Below, piece after piece: positions 25,222 to 34,127 of a stretch of 64,000 nt of DNA. Position 1 is the first letter of the stretch. Every line of letters starts with the position of its first letter. The stretch is from an uncultured Aquimarina sp. (lineage in GTDB: Bacteria > Bacteroidota > Bacteroidia > Flavobacteriales > Flavobacteriaceae), in assembly GCA_947502885.1 (NCBI GenBank), contig CANNBP010000009.1, positions 62,001-126,000 on the forward strand, written 5' to 3'. A program made the position numbers and the translations under genes. The notes below the pieces were generated by a model that searched no databases, had not been told where the DNA came from, and was given only the letters and a program-made list of their open reading frames with translations.

Positions 25222-26085
25222 ATGGCAAACTTAAAAGAATTACGTAATAGAATTACCTCTGTGTCATCAACGATGCAAATTACTAGTGCTATGAAAATGG
25301 TATCTGCAGCAAAGTTGAACAAAGCACAGATGGCAATTACGGCGATGCGTCCTTATGCAGATAAACTTACAGAATTGTTACAAAGCTTAAGTGCTTCTTT
25401 AGATGGAGATAGTGCAAGTGCTTATGCAGAGCAACGTGATGTAAATAAAGTTTTGGTAGTAGCAATTGCTTCCAATCGTGGTTTAGCGGGTGCTTTTAAT
25501 ACTAATATTATTAAGGGAGTAAGAGAACTATATGAAAATACTTATGCAGGTAAGCAAGTTGATTTTGTTACCATCGGTAAAAAGGTTCATGATGTAGTTT
25601 CGAAAACACATACTATCGTAGCTAATAAGAGTGAGGTATATGATGATCTTACTTTTGCCAATGTAGCTACAATTGCTGAGGAATTAATGCAATTATTTAC
25701 AGACGGTTCTTATGATAAAATCGTTATAGTTTATAATAAATTTAAGAATGCAGCTACACAAGAAGTTACTACAGAGCAATTTTTGCCAATTGTACCTGTA
25801 GCTGGTGACGATGCCAATACGAATTTAGATTACATCTTCGAACCTTCTAAAGAAGAAATCGTTGAAGAATTGATTCCAAAGTCATTAAAAACTCAGTTGT
25901 ACAAAGGTATTCGTGATTCATTTGCATCAGAACACGGTGCTCGTATGACCGCGATGCATAAAGCAACAGATAACGCTACCGAGCTTAGAGATTCGCTTAA
26001 ATTGTCTTATAACAAAGCTAGACAGGCTTCTATTACTAATGAAATCCTTGAGATCGTTGGTGGTGCAGAAGCATTAAATAGCTAA
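25222..26085 (+). CDS. atpG: F-type ATP synthase subunit gamma
   Basis: This is the central rotor shaft subunit, 287 residues. The N-terminal helix has ANLKELRNRITSVSSTMQITSAMKMVSAAKL and the C-terminal helix ends EHGARMTAMHKATDNATELRDSLKLSYNKARQASITNEILEIVGGAEAL, both canonical. A Rossmann-like middle domain lies between. It is the last ATP synthase gene here: no atpD or atpC follows, and a strong terminator is placed 22 nt after the stop. In Bacteroidota atpDC often form a separate locus. Confidence 0.97.
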   Translation: MANLKELRNRITSVSSTMQITSAMKMVSAAKLNKAQMAITAMRPYADKLTELLQSLSASLDGDSASAYAEQRDVNKVLVVAIASNRGLAGAFNTNIIKGVRELYENTYAGKQVDFVTIGKKVHDVVSKTHTIVANKSEVYDDLTFANVATIAEELMQLFTDGSYDKIVIVYNKFKNAATQEVTTEQFLPIVPVAGDDANTNLDYIFEPSKEEIVEELIPKSLKTQLYKGIRDSFASEHGARMTAMHKATDNATELRDSLKLSYNKARQASITNEILEIVGGAEALNS

Positions 26086-26106
26086 TAGAATACATATATA
26101 ATATAT

Positions 26107-26140
26107 AAACCCTCATAAGGTAACTTATGAGGGTTTTTTT
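26107..26140 (+). terminator. Rho-independent terminator of the atp genes
   Basis: AAACCCTCATAAG and its perfect complement form a 13-base stem with loop GTAA, followed by a run of T to 26140. It closes the atpB-atpG transcript. Confidence 0.92.
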
Positions 26141-26730
26141 ATGCTTAAAAATTATGTTAATCTAGATATCATTATTGAAGTATTAGCAAAGGGTATATCG
26201 TGAGGTCTAACCGAAACGAAATTAGAAAAACATTTAACTTTAGAAGAAGATGATATTGAATTAGGAACATTAATGGTTCCTTATAAGGGGTTGATCAATT
26301 TTGTAATTGAAAAAAAACGAGTAGGATGATAAAATAGCATATGCTTTTGTAATCAATGAAAATACATCATTATCCATTACAAGTTCTATTTATGTGGATA
26401 GTATATTTATAAGGAATACTGCCAATAGCTTTGTCTTAACAGCTTTGAATGCCCCCTGTTTATATAGAATCTCTTCAGCCAGAAACATATCATATAGAAG
26501 TAACCAGAAGTTATTATCGTGACGATAGAGAAGAAGCGATAATAACGCTTCAGTTGGATCATACAAAAGAATCAGATGATGATTCGCTTAATTTTTCCAT
26601 TTCTAGTGATGAGATAGATAAAAAAATAGGATACTTATTTCAAGTAAATGAAACCACAAGATTTTCTTTTTCTGTTACTGGAAGTAATTCTTTGTGTCTA
26701 GTAGATGACAATGGCAATTTTGTGGATTGA
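26141..26730 (+). pseudogene. Decayed gene of unknown function with one stop and two +1 frameshifts
   Basis: Three short open stretches in successive frames read as one protein when three lesions are undone. From ATG 26141 the frame is open to an in-frame TGA at 26201 and goes on through KLEKHLTLEEDDIELGTLMV. One extra G near 26324 moves the frame to VDDKIAYAFVINENTSLSIT. One extra C in the C-run 26452-26456 moves it to PVYIESLQPETYHIEVTRSY and on to the TGA at 26728. The repaired product would be ~195 residues. I do not recognise the family. The 93-residue open frame from ATG 26449 is only the last third and has a stop just before it, so it is not likely an independent gene. Confidence 0.7.
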
Positions 26731-27186
26731 ATTTCGTATTTGATGTGTTCAGAGTAAAGTTGGCATTTGTACTATATTTATTTTGAAATGCATTCTTCTG
26801 GTTTTTTCTTTTTACAAATATTCCAATCTGTAAACTTTATATTTTTTGAAATGTATGTTATATAAATAGCTAAACATACTGAATTATATGTCATTGTTTA
26901 TCTGTGTTTTAGCTTATTTAAGAAAGTAAAAGAGAATTTTTTTCAAAATATAAGGTAACAAATTGAATATTTATGACATTAATAAACTGGGTAAGGTAGT
27001 TTGTAAATACACCTGACAAGATTGGAATATTGTTACGTAACAGTATGGTGGAAGCCGAAAAGCCATAAAAAGAGTAGGTATAATAAAGAATCGTTTGGAG
27101 GGGAAAACATATTCTAAAGCTCTGAATACGAAAACAAAATTAAAATAACCATTCCTATATGGTATGGTTTTAAACACTTAGAATTA
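26731..27186. other. Non-coding spacer, 456 bases
   Basis: This AT-rich DNA lies between the pseudogene and the lipoprotein gene. The only open frame (minus strand 26971-27177, 68 residues) has no coding character. One perfect 12-base palindrome, TGTTACGTAACA, is at 27031-27042, about 145 bases before the lipoprotein start, and could be an operator. I see no tRNA, no clear promoter match and no terminator. Confidence 0.5.
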
Positions 27187-28251
27187 ATGAGAAATTATTA
27201 TGTTTATGCTTTAATGGCATTAGTATTAATTAGTACATCATGTAAAAAAGATGATGATGGTGGTGGAGTCGAAATTAATATGCCACCAACAGAAGTGTCG
27301 GCATCTTCTGTTGTTACAGAAGTTTTAAACGGAAGCACAGTCCAGATTTCTTGGGAAGCGGCAACTGATGAAAACAATGATCCAATTGTTTATGAGGTTA
27401 TAGTTAATGATAAAATTGTAGCTAATAAAATTTCGGATACATCTATAGAGTTTGATGCTAATGAATTTATTCCGGTTAACGATGATAATGAAGAGAAAAA
27501 AATAGCTTCAAAGACCAATAATAAAGCAAAAGGAGTAAGTGTAGAGCTGATAATTAAAATAAGGGCTTATGATGATGACAGTGCAGTTTCTAAAGAAATT
27601 GAGGTAAAAAAGAGTATTCAAGTTAATAGAAACCCAGAAATATTCGAATTTATGAATATTTACTTTAGCACATTTAATTACAACCACATTGATATTACTT
27701 GGACTCCTAGTATAGATCCAGATGGAGATGTTGTTACTTATGATGTTTATTTGAATGATTTAATTATTAATGAAAATTATGTTATTGGATCTGATGATCA
27801 ATACGGAAGTGTTGTGTATAATGAGGATTTTGAGCAGTATATAAATGATAAGTTAATTATTAAAGTGATTGCTAAAGATACTTCTGGAGGTCAAATAGAG
27901 ATAACAGAAGAGTTTAACTTCACCGAAACAGATGTTGATCTAGGAGCGTTAGCCGCTCCTTATAATCAAACATTTAATTATACAACCGAAAATGATTTAG
28001 ATGAAAGATTAAGATTCAATTTTACGATTGACACTACATTAAATTATGATTTTGAAATTACTGAAGCAAACCATGATACTTACATGTATTTATATGATGC
28101 AGCCGGAGGTTTAATTCAAAGTGATGATGATGGTGGAAATGGTGCATTGTCAAAAGTTGTTGGAGCTTTGAGCGCTGGTTCGTATTATTTGGAAATTTCA
28201 AGTTATGGAGGAGGTACAGGTTCAGGGACTCTTTCTATGAAGCTTCAGTAA
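27187..28251 (+). CDS. Surface or periplasmic lipoprotein with Fn3-like and PPC domains
   Basis: This 354-residue protein has a lipoprotein signal, YALMALVLISTSCKKDDDGGG, with the lipidated Cys near residue 19 followed by charged D/G residues. Two immunoglobulin/fibronectin-III-like domains follow (~35-150 and ~150-245, with VQISWEAATDENNDPIVYEV and IDITWTPSIDPDGDVVTYDV). The C-terminal ~95 residues look like a PPC (pre-peptidase C-terminal) domain: FNFTIDTTLNYDFEIT, then TYMYLYDAAGGLIQSDDDGG and AGSYYLEISSYGGG. No enzyme domain is present. It may bind glycan or protein at the surface; this is inference. A terminator follows directly. Confidence 0.85.
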   Translation: MRNYYVYALMALVLISTSCKKDDDGGGVEINMPPTEVSASSVVTEVLNGSTVQISWEAATDENNDPIVYEVIVNDKIVANKISDTSIEFDANEFIPVNDDNEEKKIASKTNNKAKGVSVELIIKIRAYDDDSAVSKEIEVKKSIQVNRNPEIFEFMNIYFSTFNYNHIDITWTPSIDPDGDVVTYDVYLNDLIINENYVIGSDDQYGSVVYNEDFEQYINDKLIIKVIAKDTSGGQIEITEEFNFTETDVDLGALAAPYNQTFNYTTENDLDERLRFNFTIDTTLNYDFEITEANHDTYMYLYDAAGGLIQSDDDGGNGALSKVVGALSAGSYYLEISSYGGGTGSGTLSMKLQ

Positions 28252-28277
28252 ATAGGGGTATTTGATAATTTTAAATG

Positions 28278-28309
28278 GCCGTTTGAAAAGCTTTTCAAAC
28301 GGCTTTTTT
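28278..28309 (+). terminator. Rho-independent terminator after the PPC lipoprotein gene
   Basis: GCCGTTTGAAAAG and its complement form a 26-base perfect palindrome (the innermost bases make the loop), followed by six T. It sits 27 bases after the lipoprotein stop. Confidence 0.9.
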
Positions 28310-28395
28310 GTTTAACAATTTTATATCTTTAGAAAAACAAAGTAGAAAACAATTTTTTGGTATCAATTTTGTTTTCAATATATAAAAATGTTACA

Positions 28396-28890
28396 ATGAT
28401 AAAATTAAAAAGACTAGGGTCAGCAATCGCTATGTTGGTTATTTTAGCTGTTATTACACAGTGTGTTTCTGCTCAGAGTAAGGATAAAGTCAATCCAACA
28501 CAAACTATGGATATAGAAGCTCCTGTAAAGATTAATAACCCTTATCATCTTGTTCAATATGATGGGGAGTATAAATCAAAAGGGTTTACCATTTACCTAA
28601 TGATGGATAGTGAACCAGAATTAGAGTTGGAGTATATTTATTTTAAAGGGAAAAAAGTTCCGTTAAAATATGACGAGAAGAATGTAATGTATGTAGGTGA
28701 GTATATTTATCCAGTTAAAAAGGATCTGATAATGAGTGATGATCCCAACGAAGAATCTAAGAATGAACTGCCTCCTGTAGAAGAAAAAATTCCTTTTGAA
28801 CTCAAAGAAAAAGAGGGTGTTATTGCATATAAGAAGGATGGGAAAACTAGACATTTTAAACTGTTAAATATACCCAATAGAACAAGGTAA
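28396..28890 (+). CDS. Secreted hypothetical protein, 164 residues
   Basis: The protein starts MIKLKRLGSAIAMLVILAVI and continues TQCVSAQSKDK, a Sec signal peptide with likely cleavage after VSA or VSAQ. The cysteine does not sit in a proper lipobox. The mature part is ~130 residues, rich in K, E and P, with beta-type segments (KSKGFTIYLMMDSEPELELE) and a proline-rich acidic stretch (ELPPVEEKIPFELKEKEG). No domain is recognised. I chose ATG 28396; a TTG at 28357 in the same frame would add 13 residues before the signal. The flippase gene begins 64 nt downstream on the same strand. Confidence 0.78.
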   Translation: MIKLKRLGSAIAMLVILAVITQCVSAQSKDKVNPTQTMDIEAPVKINNPYHLVQYDGEYKSKGFTIYLMMDSEPELELEYIYFKGKKVPLKYDEKNVMYVGEYIYPVKKDLIMSDDPNEESKNELPPVEEKIPFELKEKEGVIAYKKDGKTRHFKLLNIPNRTR

Positions 28891-28953
28891 TTTTTATAAG
28901 AATCGCTAAGGTGACAAAAAAGTGTATTTTTACAGCTTTAAGCATACGATCAA

Positions 28954-30408
28954 TTGGGTATATTTCAGAAACTATTTAAGCAAACCTTTATTTATGGATT
29001 GGCAACCGTACTACCGCGTATGCTGTCATTTCTTTTGGTTATTGTACATACGAGGTATCTAGAAGGGCCAGTTTCATATGGCCGTGTTACCATTTTGTTT
29101 TCTTGGATTATGGTTTTTAATGTGTTTTTGTCATATGGAATGGAAACCTCTTTTTTTAGGTTTTTAAACCTTAATCAATTTAAGAGTAAAGTCACAAGCA
29201 CATCTGCAATATCGATATTGGTCTCGACTTTGATTTTTGGAGTAATGGCTTTTACTGGTCAAGACTTTATTTCTTCTGTCATTGGTGTAGAAAAAGAGTT
29301 TCTGATCTACGTTATATTAATTTTGATTTTGGATGCGTTAGTCATTATCCCATTTGCAAGTCTAAGAGCCCAAGAGCGACCGATTAGATATGCCGTAGTA
29401 AAGAGTCTTAATGTTGTAGTGTACGCTTGCCTTAATGTCTTCTTTCTTATTCTATTACCTACCCTTTCTAAAGAAGTAGTATGGTTAGAATCACTATATA
29501 TAGAGAATTTTGAAGTACAATACATATTTATTTCTCTAGTTGCAGCAAGTGGAGTAACATTGTTATTAATGTTGCCTTTTTATGTGCATATAAAGTATCA
29601 TTTTGATAGAGTTTTGTGGAAAAAAATGATGATATATGGCACCCCGATATTAATTTCTGGATTGGCATTTGCTATTAATGAGCATTTTGATAAAATATTG
29701 ATAGATTGGATGATAGGAGGAGATGAAGGGTTGTCTGATTCTGGAGCTTATGGAGCATGTTATAAAATAGCACTGTTTATGACACTTTTTGCTACAGCTT
29801 TTAGAATGGGAATTGAGCCTTTTTTCTTCAGTCATGCAGAAAATAAAGATGCACCCAATACATACGCAATAATTACTCAGTATTTTGTGATTTTTGGGTC
29901 GGTTATTTTGATAAGTGTGGTTACTTTTTCAGATTTTTTAAAAGAGACTATGATTCCCAATCCAAAGTATTGGTCAGCAATGAAAGTAGTGCCAATCATT
30001 TTACTTGCTAATTTGTGTTTGGGCATCTATCATAATCTTTCGGTTTGGTATAAAATTACAGACAGAACTAAGTTTGCAGCTTATATTTCTGTTGTAGGGG
30101 CTATAATCACTTTACTATTGAACTTTTTGTTAATACCTAAATATACCTACCTAGGTTCTGCAATTGCAACATTGGGGGCTTATGGCGTTATGATGATTCT
30201 ATCGTGGTATTTTGGAAGAAAATACTATCCTATCCCTTATAATTTGAAGAAAATTGGGTTGTATTTATTGATTTCAGTTGGTTTTTCGATTTTATCGTTT
30301 TACGTTTTTGATAGTAATTATATGATTTCGATCCCGTTGTTATGTGTGTTTTTAGTAATTTTGTACGCCTTAGAAAAGAAAGAATTAAAGCAAATCTTAA
30401 AAAAATAA
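28954..30408 (+). CDS. Oligosaccharide flippase (Wzx-like, MOP superfamily)
   Basis: This 484-residue polytopic membrane protein has about 14 hydrophobic segments and the family N-terminus KQTFIYGLATVLPRMLSFLLVIVHTRYL, followed by the YGRVTILFSW region of polysaccharide exporters. It should flip lipid-linked saccharides across the inner membrane. It lies away from the polysaccharide cluster at 1-5.8 kb, so it may serve a core envelope glycan. The start is TTG at 28954, directly before GIFQKLFKQ; no ATG fits. The dut gene follows after 30 nt, with a small inverted repeat between. Confidence 0.88.
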   Translation: MGIFQKLFKQTFIYGLATVLPRMLSFLLVIVHTRYLEGPVSYGRVTILFSWIMVFNVFLSYGMETSFFRFLNLNQFKSKVTSTSAISILVSTLIFGVMAFTGQDFISSVIGVEKEFLIYVILILILDALVIIPFASLRAQERPIRYAVVKSLNVVVYACLNVFFLILLPTLSKEVVWLESLYIENFEVQYIFISLVAASGVTLLLMLPFYVHIKYHFDRVLWKKMMIYGTPILISGLAFAINEHFDKILIDWMIGGDEGLSDSGAYGACYKIALFMTLFATAFRMGIEPFFFSHAENKDAPNTYAIITQYFVIFGSVILISVVTFSDFLKETMIPNPKYWSAMKVVPIILLANLCLGIYHNLSVWYKITDRTKFAAYISVVGAIITLLLNFLLIPKYTYLGSAIATLGAYGVMMILSWYFGRKYYPIPYNLKKIGLYLLISVGFSILSFYVFDSNYMISIPLLCVFLVILYALEKKELKQILKK

Positions 30409-30410
30409 AC

Positions 30411-30429
30411 ATTCTATATTGTATAGAAT
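30411..30429. repeat. Small perfect inverted repeat between flippase gene and dut
   Basis: ATTCTATA-TTG-TATAGAAT is an 8-base perfect repeat around three bases, ending 9 bases before the dut ATG. It could be an operator or a weak RNA hairpin over the dut ribosome-binding region. No further support. Confidence 0.4.
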
Positions 30430-30438
30430 ATATAGCTT

Positions 30439-30873
30439 ATGGATATAAAAATTATCAATCGCTCATCACATGCACTACCACATTATGAAACAATTGCGTC
30501 TGCGGGGATGGATCTTAGAGCAAATATTGAATCACCTGTAACGTTGAAGCCTCTTGAGCGCACTATTGTAAAAACAGGATTGTTTATAGAGCTTCCTGTT
30601 GGATATGAGGCACAAGTTAGACCGCGTAGTGGATTGGCTGCAAAAAAAGGAATAACGGTGCTTAATGCGCCAGGAACGGTGGATGCCGATTATCGAGGAG
30701 AAATTGGAGTGATTTTGGTTAATTTATCTAATGAGGATTTTGTGATAGAGAATGGAGAAAGAGTAGCACAAATGGTAATAGCAAAACATGAGCGTGCAGA
30801 ATGGATAGAGGTCGCAGAACTTTCAGAGACCACCAGAGGAGAAGGAGGGTTTGGAAGCACAGGAGTGAAGTAA
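30439..30873 (+). CDS. dut: dUTP diphosphatase
   Basis: This trimeric dUTPase of 144 residues hydrolyses dUTP to dUMP and keeps uracil out of DNA. All five family motifs are visible: AGMDLRANI, RSGLAAKKGI, GTVDADYRGEIGVILVN, GERVAQMVI and the C-terminal RGEGGFGSTG that closes over the active site. Length is standard. It probably heads or joins the operon running to 35353; the nucleotidyltransferase ATG is 76 nt downstream. Confidence 0.97.
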   Translation: MDIKIINRSSHALPHYETIASAGMDLRANIESPVTLKPLERTIVKTGLFIELPVGYEAQVRPRSGLAAKKGITVLNAPGTVDADYRGEIGVILVNLSNEDFVIENGERVAQMVIAKHERAEWIEVAELSETTRGEGGFGSTGVK

Positions 30874-30949
30874 TATGTAAATTTAATTGTCTCATTCTAA
30901 TTTGAGTGGGATTGGGGAAATTAATAACAATCAATCAAACAAAAAACAA

Positions 30950-31966
30950 ATGAAAATCATTGTACCAATGGCAGGAAGAGGCTCTAGATTAAGACCTCAT
31001 ACGCTTACAGTTCCTAAACCTTTAATTCCGGTAGCCGGAAAACCAATTGTACACCGATTAGTATCTGATATAGCTAAGGTTTTGGGAGAGCCAGTAGAAG
31101 AAATTGCTTTTGTATTAGGAGACCCAGCTTTTTTTGGAGATGACGTCGTAGAGAGCTTAACAGAACTAGCAGAAGGTCTTGGAGCAAAAGCTTCAATTTA
31201 TAGACAAGATCAACCTTTGGGTACAGGTCATGCTATTATGTGTGCAAAAGAATCTCTTTCTGGACCAGCAGTTATTGCTTATGCAGATACATTAATAAGA
31301 GCTGATTTTAACTTGGATAAAGAAGCTGATTCTGTTATTTGGGTGAAGCAAGTGGATCAACCAGAGGCCTATGGAGTTGTTGAGTTAAACGAAAAGAAAC
31401 AAATTGTTGAATTGGTTGAAAAGCCAAAAGAATTTGTGTCTGACCTAGCTGTTATTGGGATATACTATTTTAAAGATGTTGCCGTTCTAAAGAACGAGTT
31501 GCAATATGTGTTGGATAACAATATAATTCATGGCGGTGAATACCAAATCAACGATGGTATCAAAAGAATGATGAGTAATGGAAAAGTATTTGTAACGGGG
31601 CAGGTAGATGAATGGATGGATTGCGGTAATAAAAATGTCACTGTAGAAACAAATACTAGAATGTTAGGCTTCTTGAAAAACGATGGCGAGGATTTGATTA
31701 GTAACTCTGTTACTCAAGAAAATTCTACAGTTATAGAACCATGCTATTTAGGAGAAGATGTAGTTTTAAAGAATGCTACTGTTGGACCTAATGTCTCTAT
31801 AGGAAATGGAACCGTAATAGAGAATGCTACGATCAAAAATAGTTTAGTGCAGACGAAAACTATCATAAAAAATGCTAACTTAGACAACGCTATGATTGGA
31901 AACAATGCCGTTTATGATGGAAACTTTACTACGGTAAGTATTGGAGACTATTCGGTTTTAGAATAA
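30950..31966 (+). CDS. Sugar-nucleotide nucleotidyltransferase
   Basis: This 338-residue NTP transferase begins MKIIVPMAGRGSRLRPHTLT and continues VPKPLIPVAGKPI, the full GxGxRxxPxTxxxPKP signature. The catalytic domain covers residues ~1-240 and a C-terminal left-handed beta-helix of hexapeptide type covers ~250-338 (CYLGEDVVLKNATVGPNVSI). It activates a sugar-1-phosphate to an NDP-sugar; substrate identity is not clear, glucose-1-phosphate being the default guess. ATG 30950 is the start; a TTG at 30887 would add a 21-residue unrelated leader. The TPR gene follows after 3 nt. Confidence 0.9.
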   Translation: MKIIVPMAGRGSRLRPHTLTVPKPLIPVAGKPIVHRLVSDIAKVLGEPVEEIAFVLGDPAFFGDDVVESLTELAEGLGAKASIYRQDQPLGTGHAIMCAKESLSGPAVIAYADTLIRADFNLDKEADSVIWVKQVDQPEAYGVVELNEKKQIVELVEKPKEFVSDLAVIGIYYFKDVAVLKNELQYVLDNNIIHGGEYQINDGIKRMMSNGKVFVTGQVDEWMDCGNKNVTVETNTRMLGFLKNDGEDLISNSVTQENSTVIEPCYLGEDVVLKNATVGPNVSIGNGTVIENATIKNSLVQTKTIIKNANLDNAMIGNNAVYDGNFTTVSIGDYSVLE

Positions 31967-31969
31967 TTT

Positions 31970-33343
31970 ATGACCTACTGTTGGAAACATATATGTTTAT
32001 TATGCCTACTCTTAGGAGTGGGCTACAATACTACTTCTGCACAAGAGATAGAGCCTAAGCAAGAGATTAATATAGATGATTTAGGCAATGTTTCTGATGA
32101 ATTTCAAGAATATTTTTTTGAGGCTTTAAAGCAAAAAGCGATTACAAATTATGATAAAGCAATTGAAGCTTTAAATAAATGTGTAGAAATTAACCCTGAT
32201 GCTAACTTTTTATATTTAGAGTTGGGTAAAAATTACCTTGAACTTAAATTATATCAAAGAGCCGAAGATAATTTTAAGAAGGTATTAGAGGTGAAGCCTG
32301 ATAATAGATTTGTATTAGAACTATTATTTGAATCCTACTTTAAGCAAAGTAAATTTGATAAGTGTACAGAAGTTGTAGAGAAATTAGTGACTTTTAATTC
32401 AATGTTTAAAGAACAGTTGGCTAATTTGTATTTTCTTCAGAAAAGATATGACGAAGCCATAACAGCTTTGGATGAATTGGATACAGAATATGGTGTAGAT
32501 GAATATCGTAAACGACTACGAAAAAGGATTTCATCAAAAATTGTAAATCCTAATAATCAGATTAAAAAGTTAGAAGAAAAAATTAAAAAACAACCTAAGG
32601 TCGAGCAGCATTACCTTAATTTGATTTATCACTATAGTAAGGGCAATCAAAAAGATAAAGCCTATGAAACAGCTGAGAAACTCTTAAAAGAAAAACCAAA
32701 ATCAGAATTTGTTCACCTTGCGTTATATAAGTTTTATCTAGAAGATAATAGAACAAAAGATGCTATTAGTTCTATGAAAATTGCTTTAAAGAGTGATAAA
32801 ATTGATGCCGAATCAAAGTATAAGATAATAACTGATTTTCTGCCTTTTATAGAAAAAAACATTGAGTTTCAATCAAAGCTAGAGGAGATTACAAATGTAC
32901 TTTCAAACAGTCAAAATAATGTAAGGGTGTTTACAGAGTTAGGGCATTATTATTACAAACGTGACCATAAAGAACAGGCACTTAATTTTTACGAACGAGG
33001 TATTCAGAATAATGTAAATGATTTTGCATTATTAAAAAAAATATTGCTTTTACAAGTGGACCTGAAACGTTATGATAAGGCTGAAGCTGGGAGTGGACTT
33101 GCATTGGAATTGTATCCTGCCCAGCCAATTTTCTATTGGGTTAATGGGATTTCATTGCTTCGCTTAGAAAAAGCTCAAGAGGCAATAGATATTCTTAATA
33201 TAGGTATTGATTACGTGATCGATGATGTAAAAATGGAGTCCGATTTTTACCAACAAATTAGTGAAGCCTATCAAAAGCTTGGAGATACCGAAAATGCTTC
33301 TAAATACCAACAAAAATTTGAACAATTACAGAAAAAATCCTAA
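31970..33343 (+). CDS. Secreted TPR repeat protein
   Basis: This 457-residue protein has an N-terminal signal (CLLCLLLGVGYNTTSAQ, cleavage likely near residue 24). The rest is tetratricopeptide repeats: clear copies at ~45-115 (AITNYDKAIEALNKCVEINPDANFLYLELG and a second directly after), further degenerate copies in the middle, and again at ~330-450. It should be a periplasmic scaffold. It lies in an operon with nucleotidyltransferase, DUF4292 and EnvC-like genes, an order I recall from other Flavobacteriia, suggesting a joint envelope function. Confidence 0.88.
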   Translation: MTYCWKHICLLCLLLGVGYNTTSAQEIEPKQEINIDDLGNVSDEFQEYFFEALKQKAITNYDKAIEALNKCVEINPDANFLYLELGKNYLELKLYQRAEDNFKKVLEVKPDNRFVLELLFESYFKQSKFDKCTEVVEKLVTFNSMFKEQLANLYFLQKRYDEAITALDELDTEYGVDEYRKRLRKRISSKIVNPNNQIKKLEEKIKKQPKVEQHYLNLIYHYSKGNQKDKAYETAEKLLKEKPKSEFVHLALYKFYLEDNRTKDAISSMKIALKSDKIDAESKYKIITDFLPFIEKNIEFQSKLEEITNVLSNSQNNVRVFTELGHYYYKRDHKEQALNFYERGIQNNVNDFALLKKILLLQVDLKRYDKAEAGSGLALELYPAQPIFYWVNGISLLRLEKAQEAIDILNIGIDYVIDDVKMESDFYQQISEAYQKLGDTENASKYQQKFEQLQKKS

Positions 33344-33350
33344 GTTGGTA

Positions 33351-34127
33351 ATGAATAAAACTGTCTATTTATTGTGTTTTTTAATGGTATTATTTACTTC
33401 TTCTTGTAAGAGTACCAAAACCTTAAGCGAAACGAGGGTTAAAAAACTTAATGCAGAAAAAATAATAGCAAATCATTATAACAAATCATTCAATTTTGAT
33501 ACGTTTAATGCTCGAATTAAGGTGAAATATGATGATGGTAAAAAGTCATTTAGTCCAAGTGCTACGTTAAGAGTACAAAAAGATAAAACTATTTGGGTGA
33601 GTGTAAAAATGCTTGGAATTACATTAGCCAAGGCATTAATAACTCCTCAAAATGTTAGTTATTATGAAAAAATCAACAACACCTACTTCGAAGGGGATTT
33701 TAAATTACTTAGTGATTGGTTAGGGACAGATCTTGATTTTGATAAAGTGCAACAAATGCTATTAGGGCAAGCACTTTTTAATTTAAGAGATGATAAGTAT
33801 AAGTCATCTATTTATGAGAAAACGTATCAATTAGAACCAAAAACAGAGTTGGAATTGTTTGAACGATTGTTTTTAATTCATTCTGATAGTTATAAAATAG
33901 CTTCACAACGATTGACTCAACCTAAAGAGCAAAAAGGCATTCATATTAATTATGAAAGCTATCAAAAGATTGGAAATCAGGACTTCCCTAAAGAAATACG
34001 TATCGAAGCTCTTCAAGAGAGTGAAAAAACCGTACTAGAGATCGATTATAAGACAGTGGATTATAATGCTAAAGTAAGTTTTCCGTTTAAAATACCATCA
34101 GGATATAAGCAAGTTACTATTCAATGA
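33351..34127 (+). CDS. DUF4292 family lipoprotein
   Basis: This 258-residue lipoprotein has the signal MNKTVYLLCFLMVLFTSSC and continues KSTKTLSE; the lipidated Cys is residue 19. The mature part fits the DUF4292 pattern: NFDTFNARIKVKYDDGKKSF, LRVQKDKTIWVSVKMLGITLAKALITP, and VEKINNTYFEGDF-like sequence (YYEKINNTYFEGDFKLLSDW). The fold is thought to resemble LolA/LolB lipoprotein carriers, so a role in lipoprotein or envelope handling is possible. ATG 33351 follows the TPR stop by 7 nt; an upstream in-frame start at 33261 inside the TPR gene would place 30 residues before the signal and is rejected. It overlaps the next gene by 4 nt. Confidence 0.88.
   Translation: MNKTVYLLCFLMVLFTSSCKSTKTLSETRVKKLNAEKIIANHYNKSFNFDTFNARIKVKYDDGKKSFSPSATLRVQKDKTIWVSVKMLGITLAKALITPQNVSYYEKINNTYFEGDFKLLSDWLGTDLDFDKVQQMLLGQALFNLRDDKYKSSIYEKTYQLEPKTELELFERLFLIHSDSYKIASQRLTQPKEQKGIHINYESYQKIGNQDFPKEIRIEALQESEKTVLEIDYKTVDYNAKVSFPFKIPSGYKQVTIQ

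Noticed and set aside
26449..26730. Independent 93-residue gene
   Set aside because: A stop lies directly before its ATG, and the upstream frames join to it when a one-base insertion in a C-run is undone; better seen as the end of a pseudogene.
26971..27177. Minus-strand 68-residue open frame in the long spacer
   Set aside because: No coding character, no start context.
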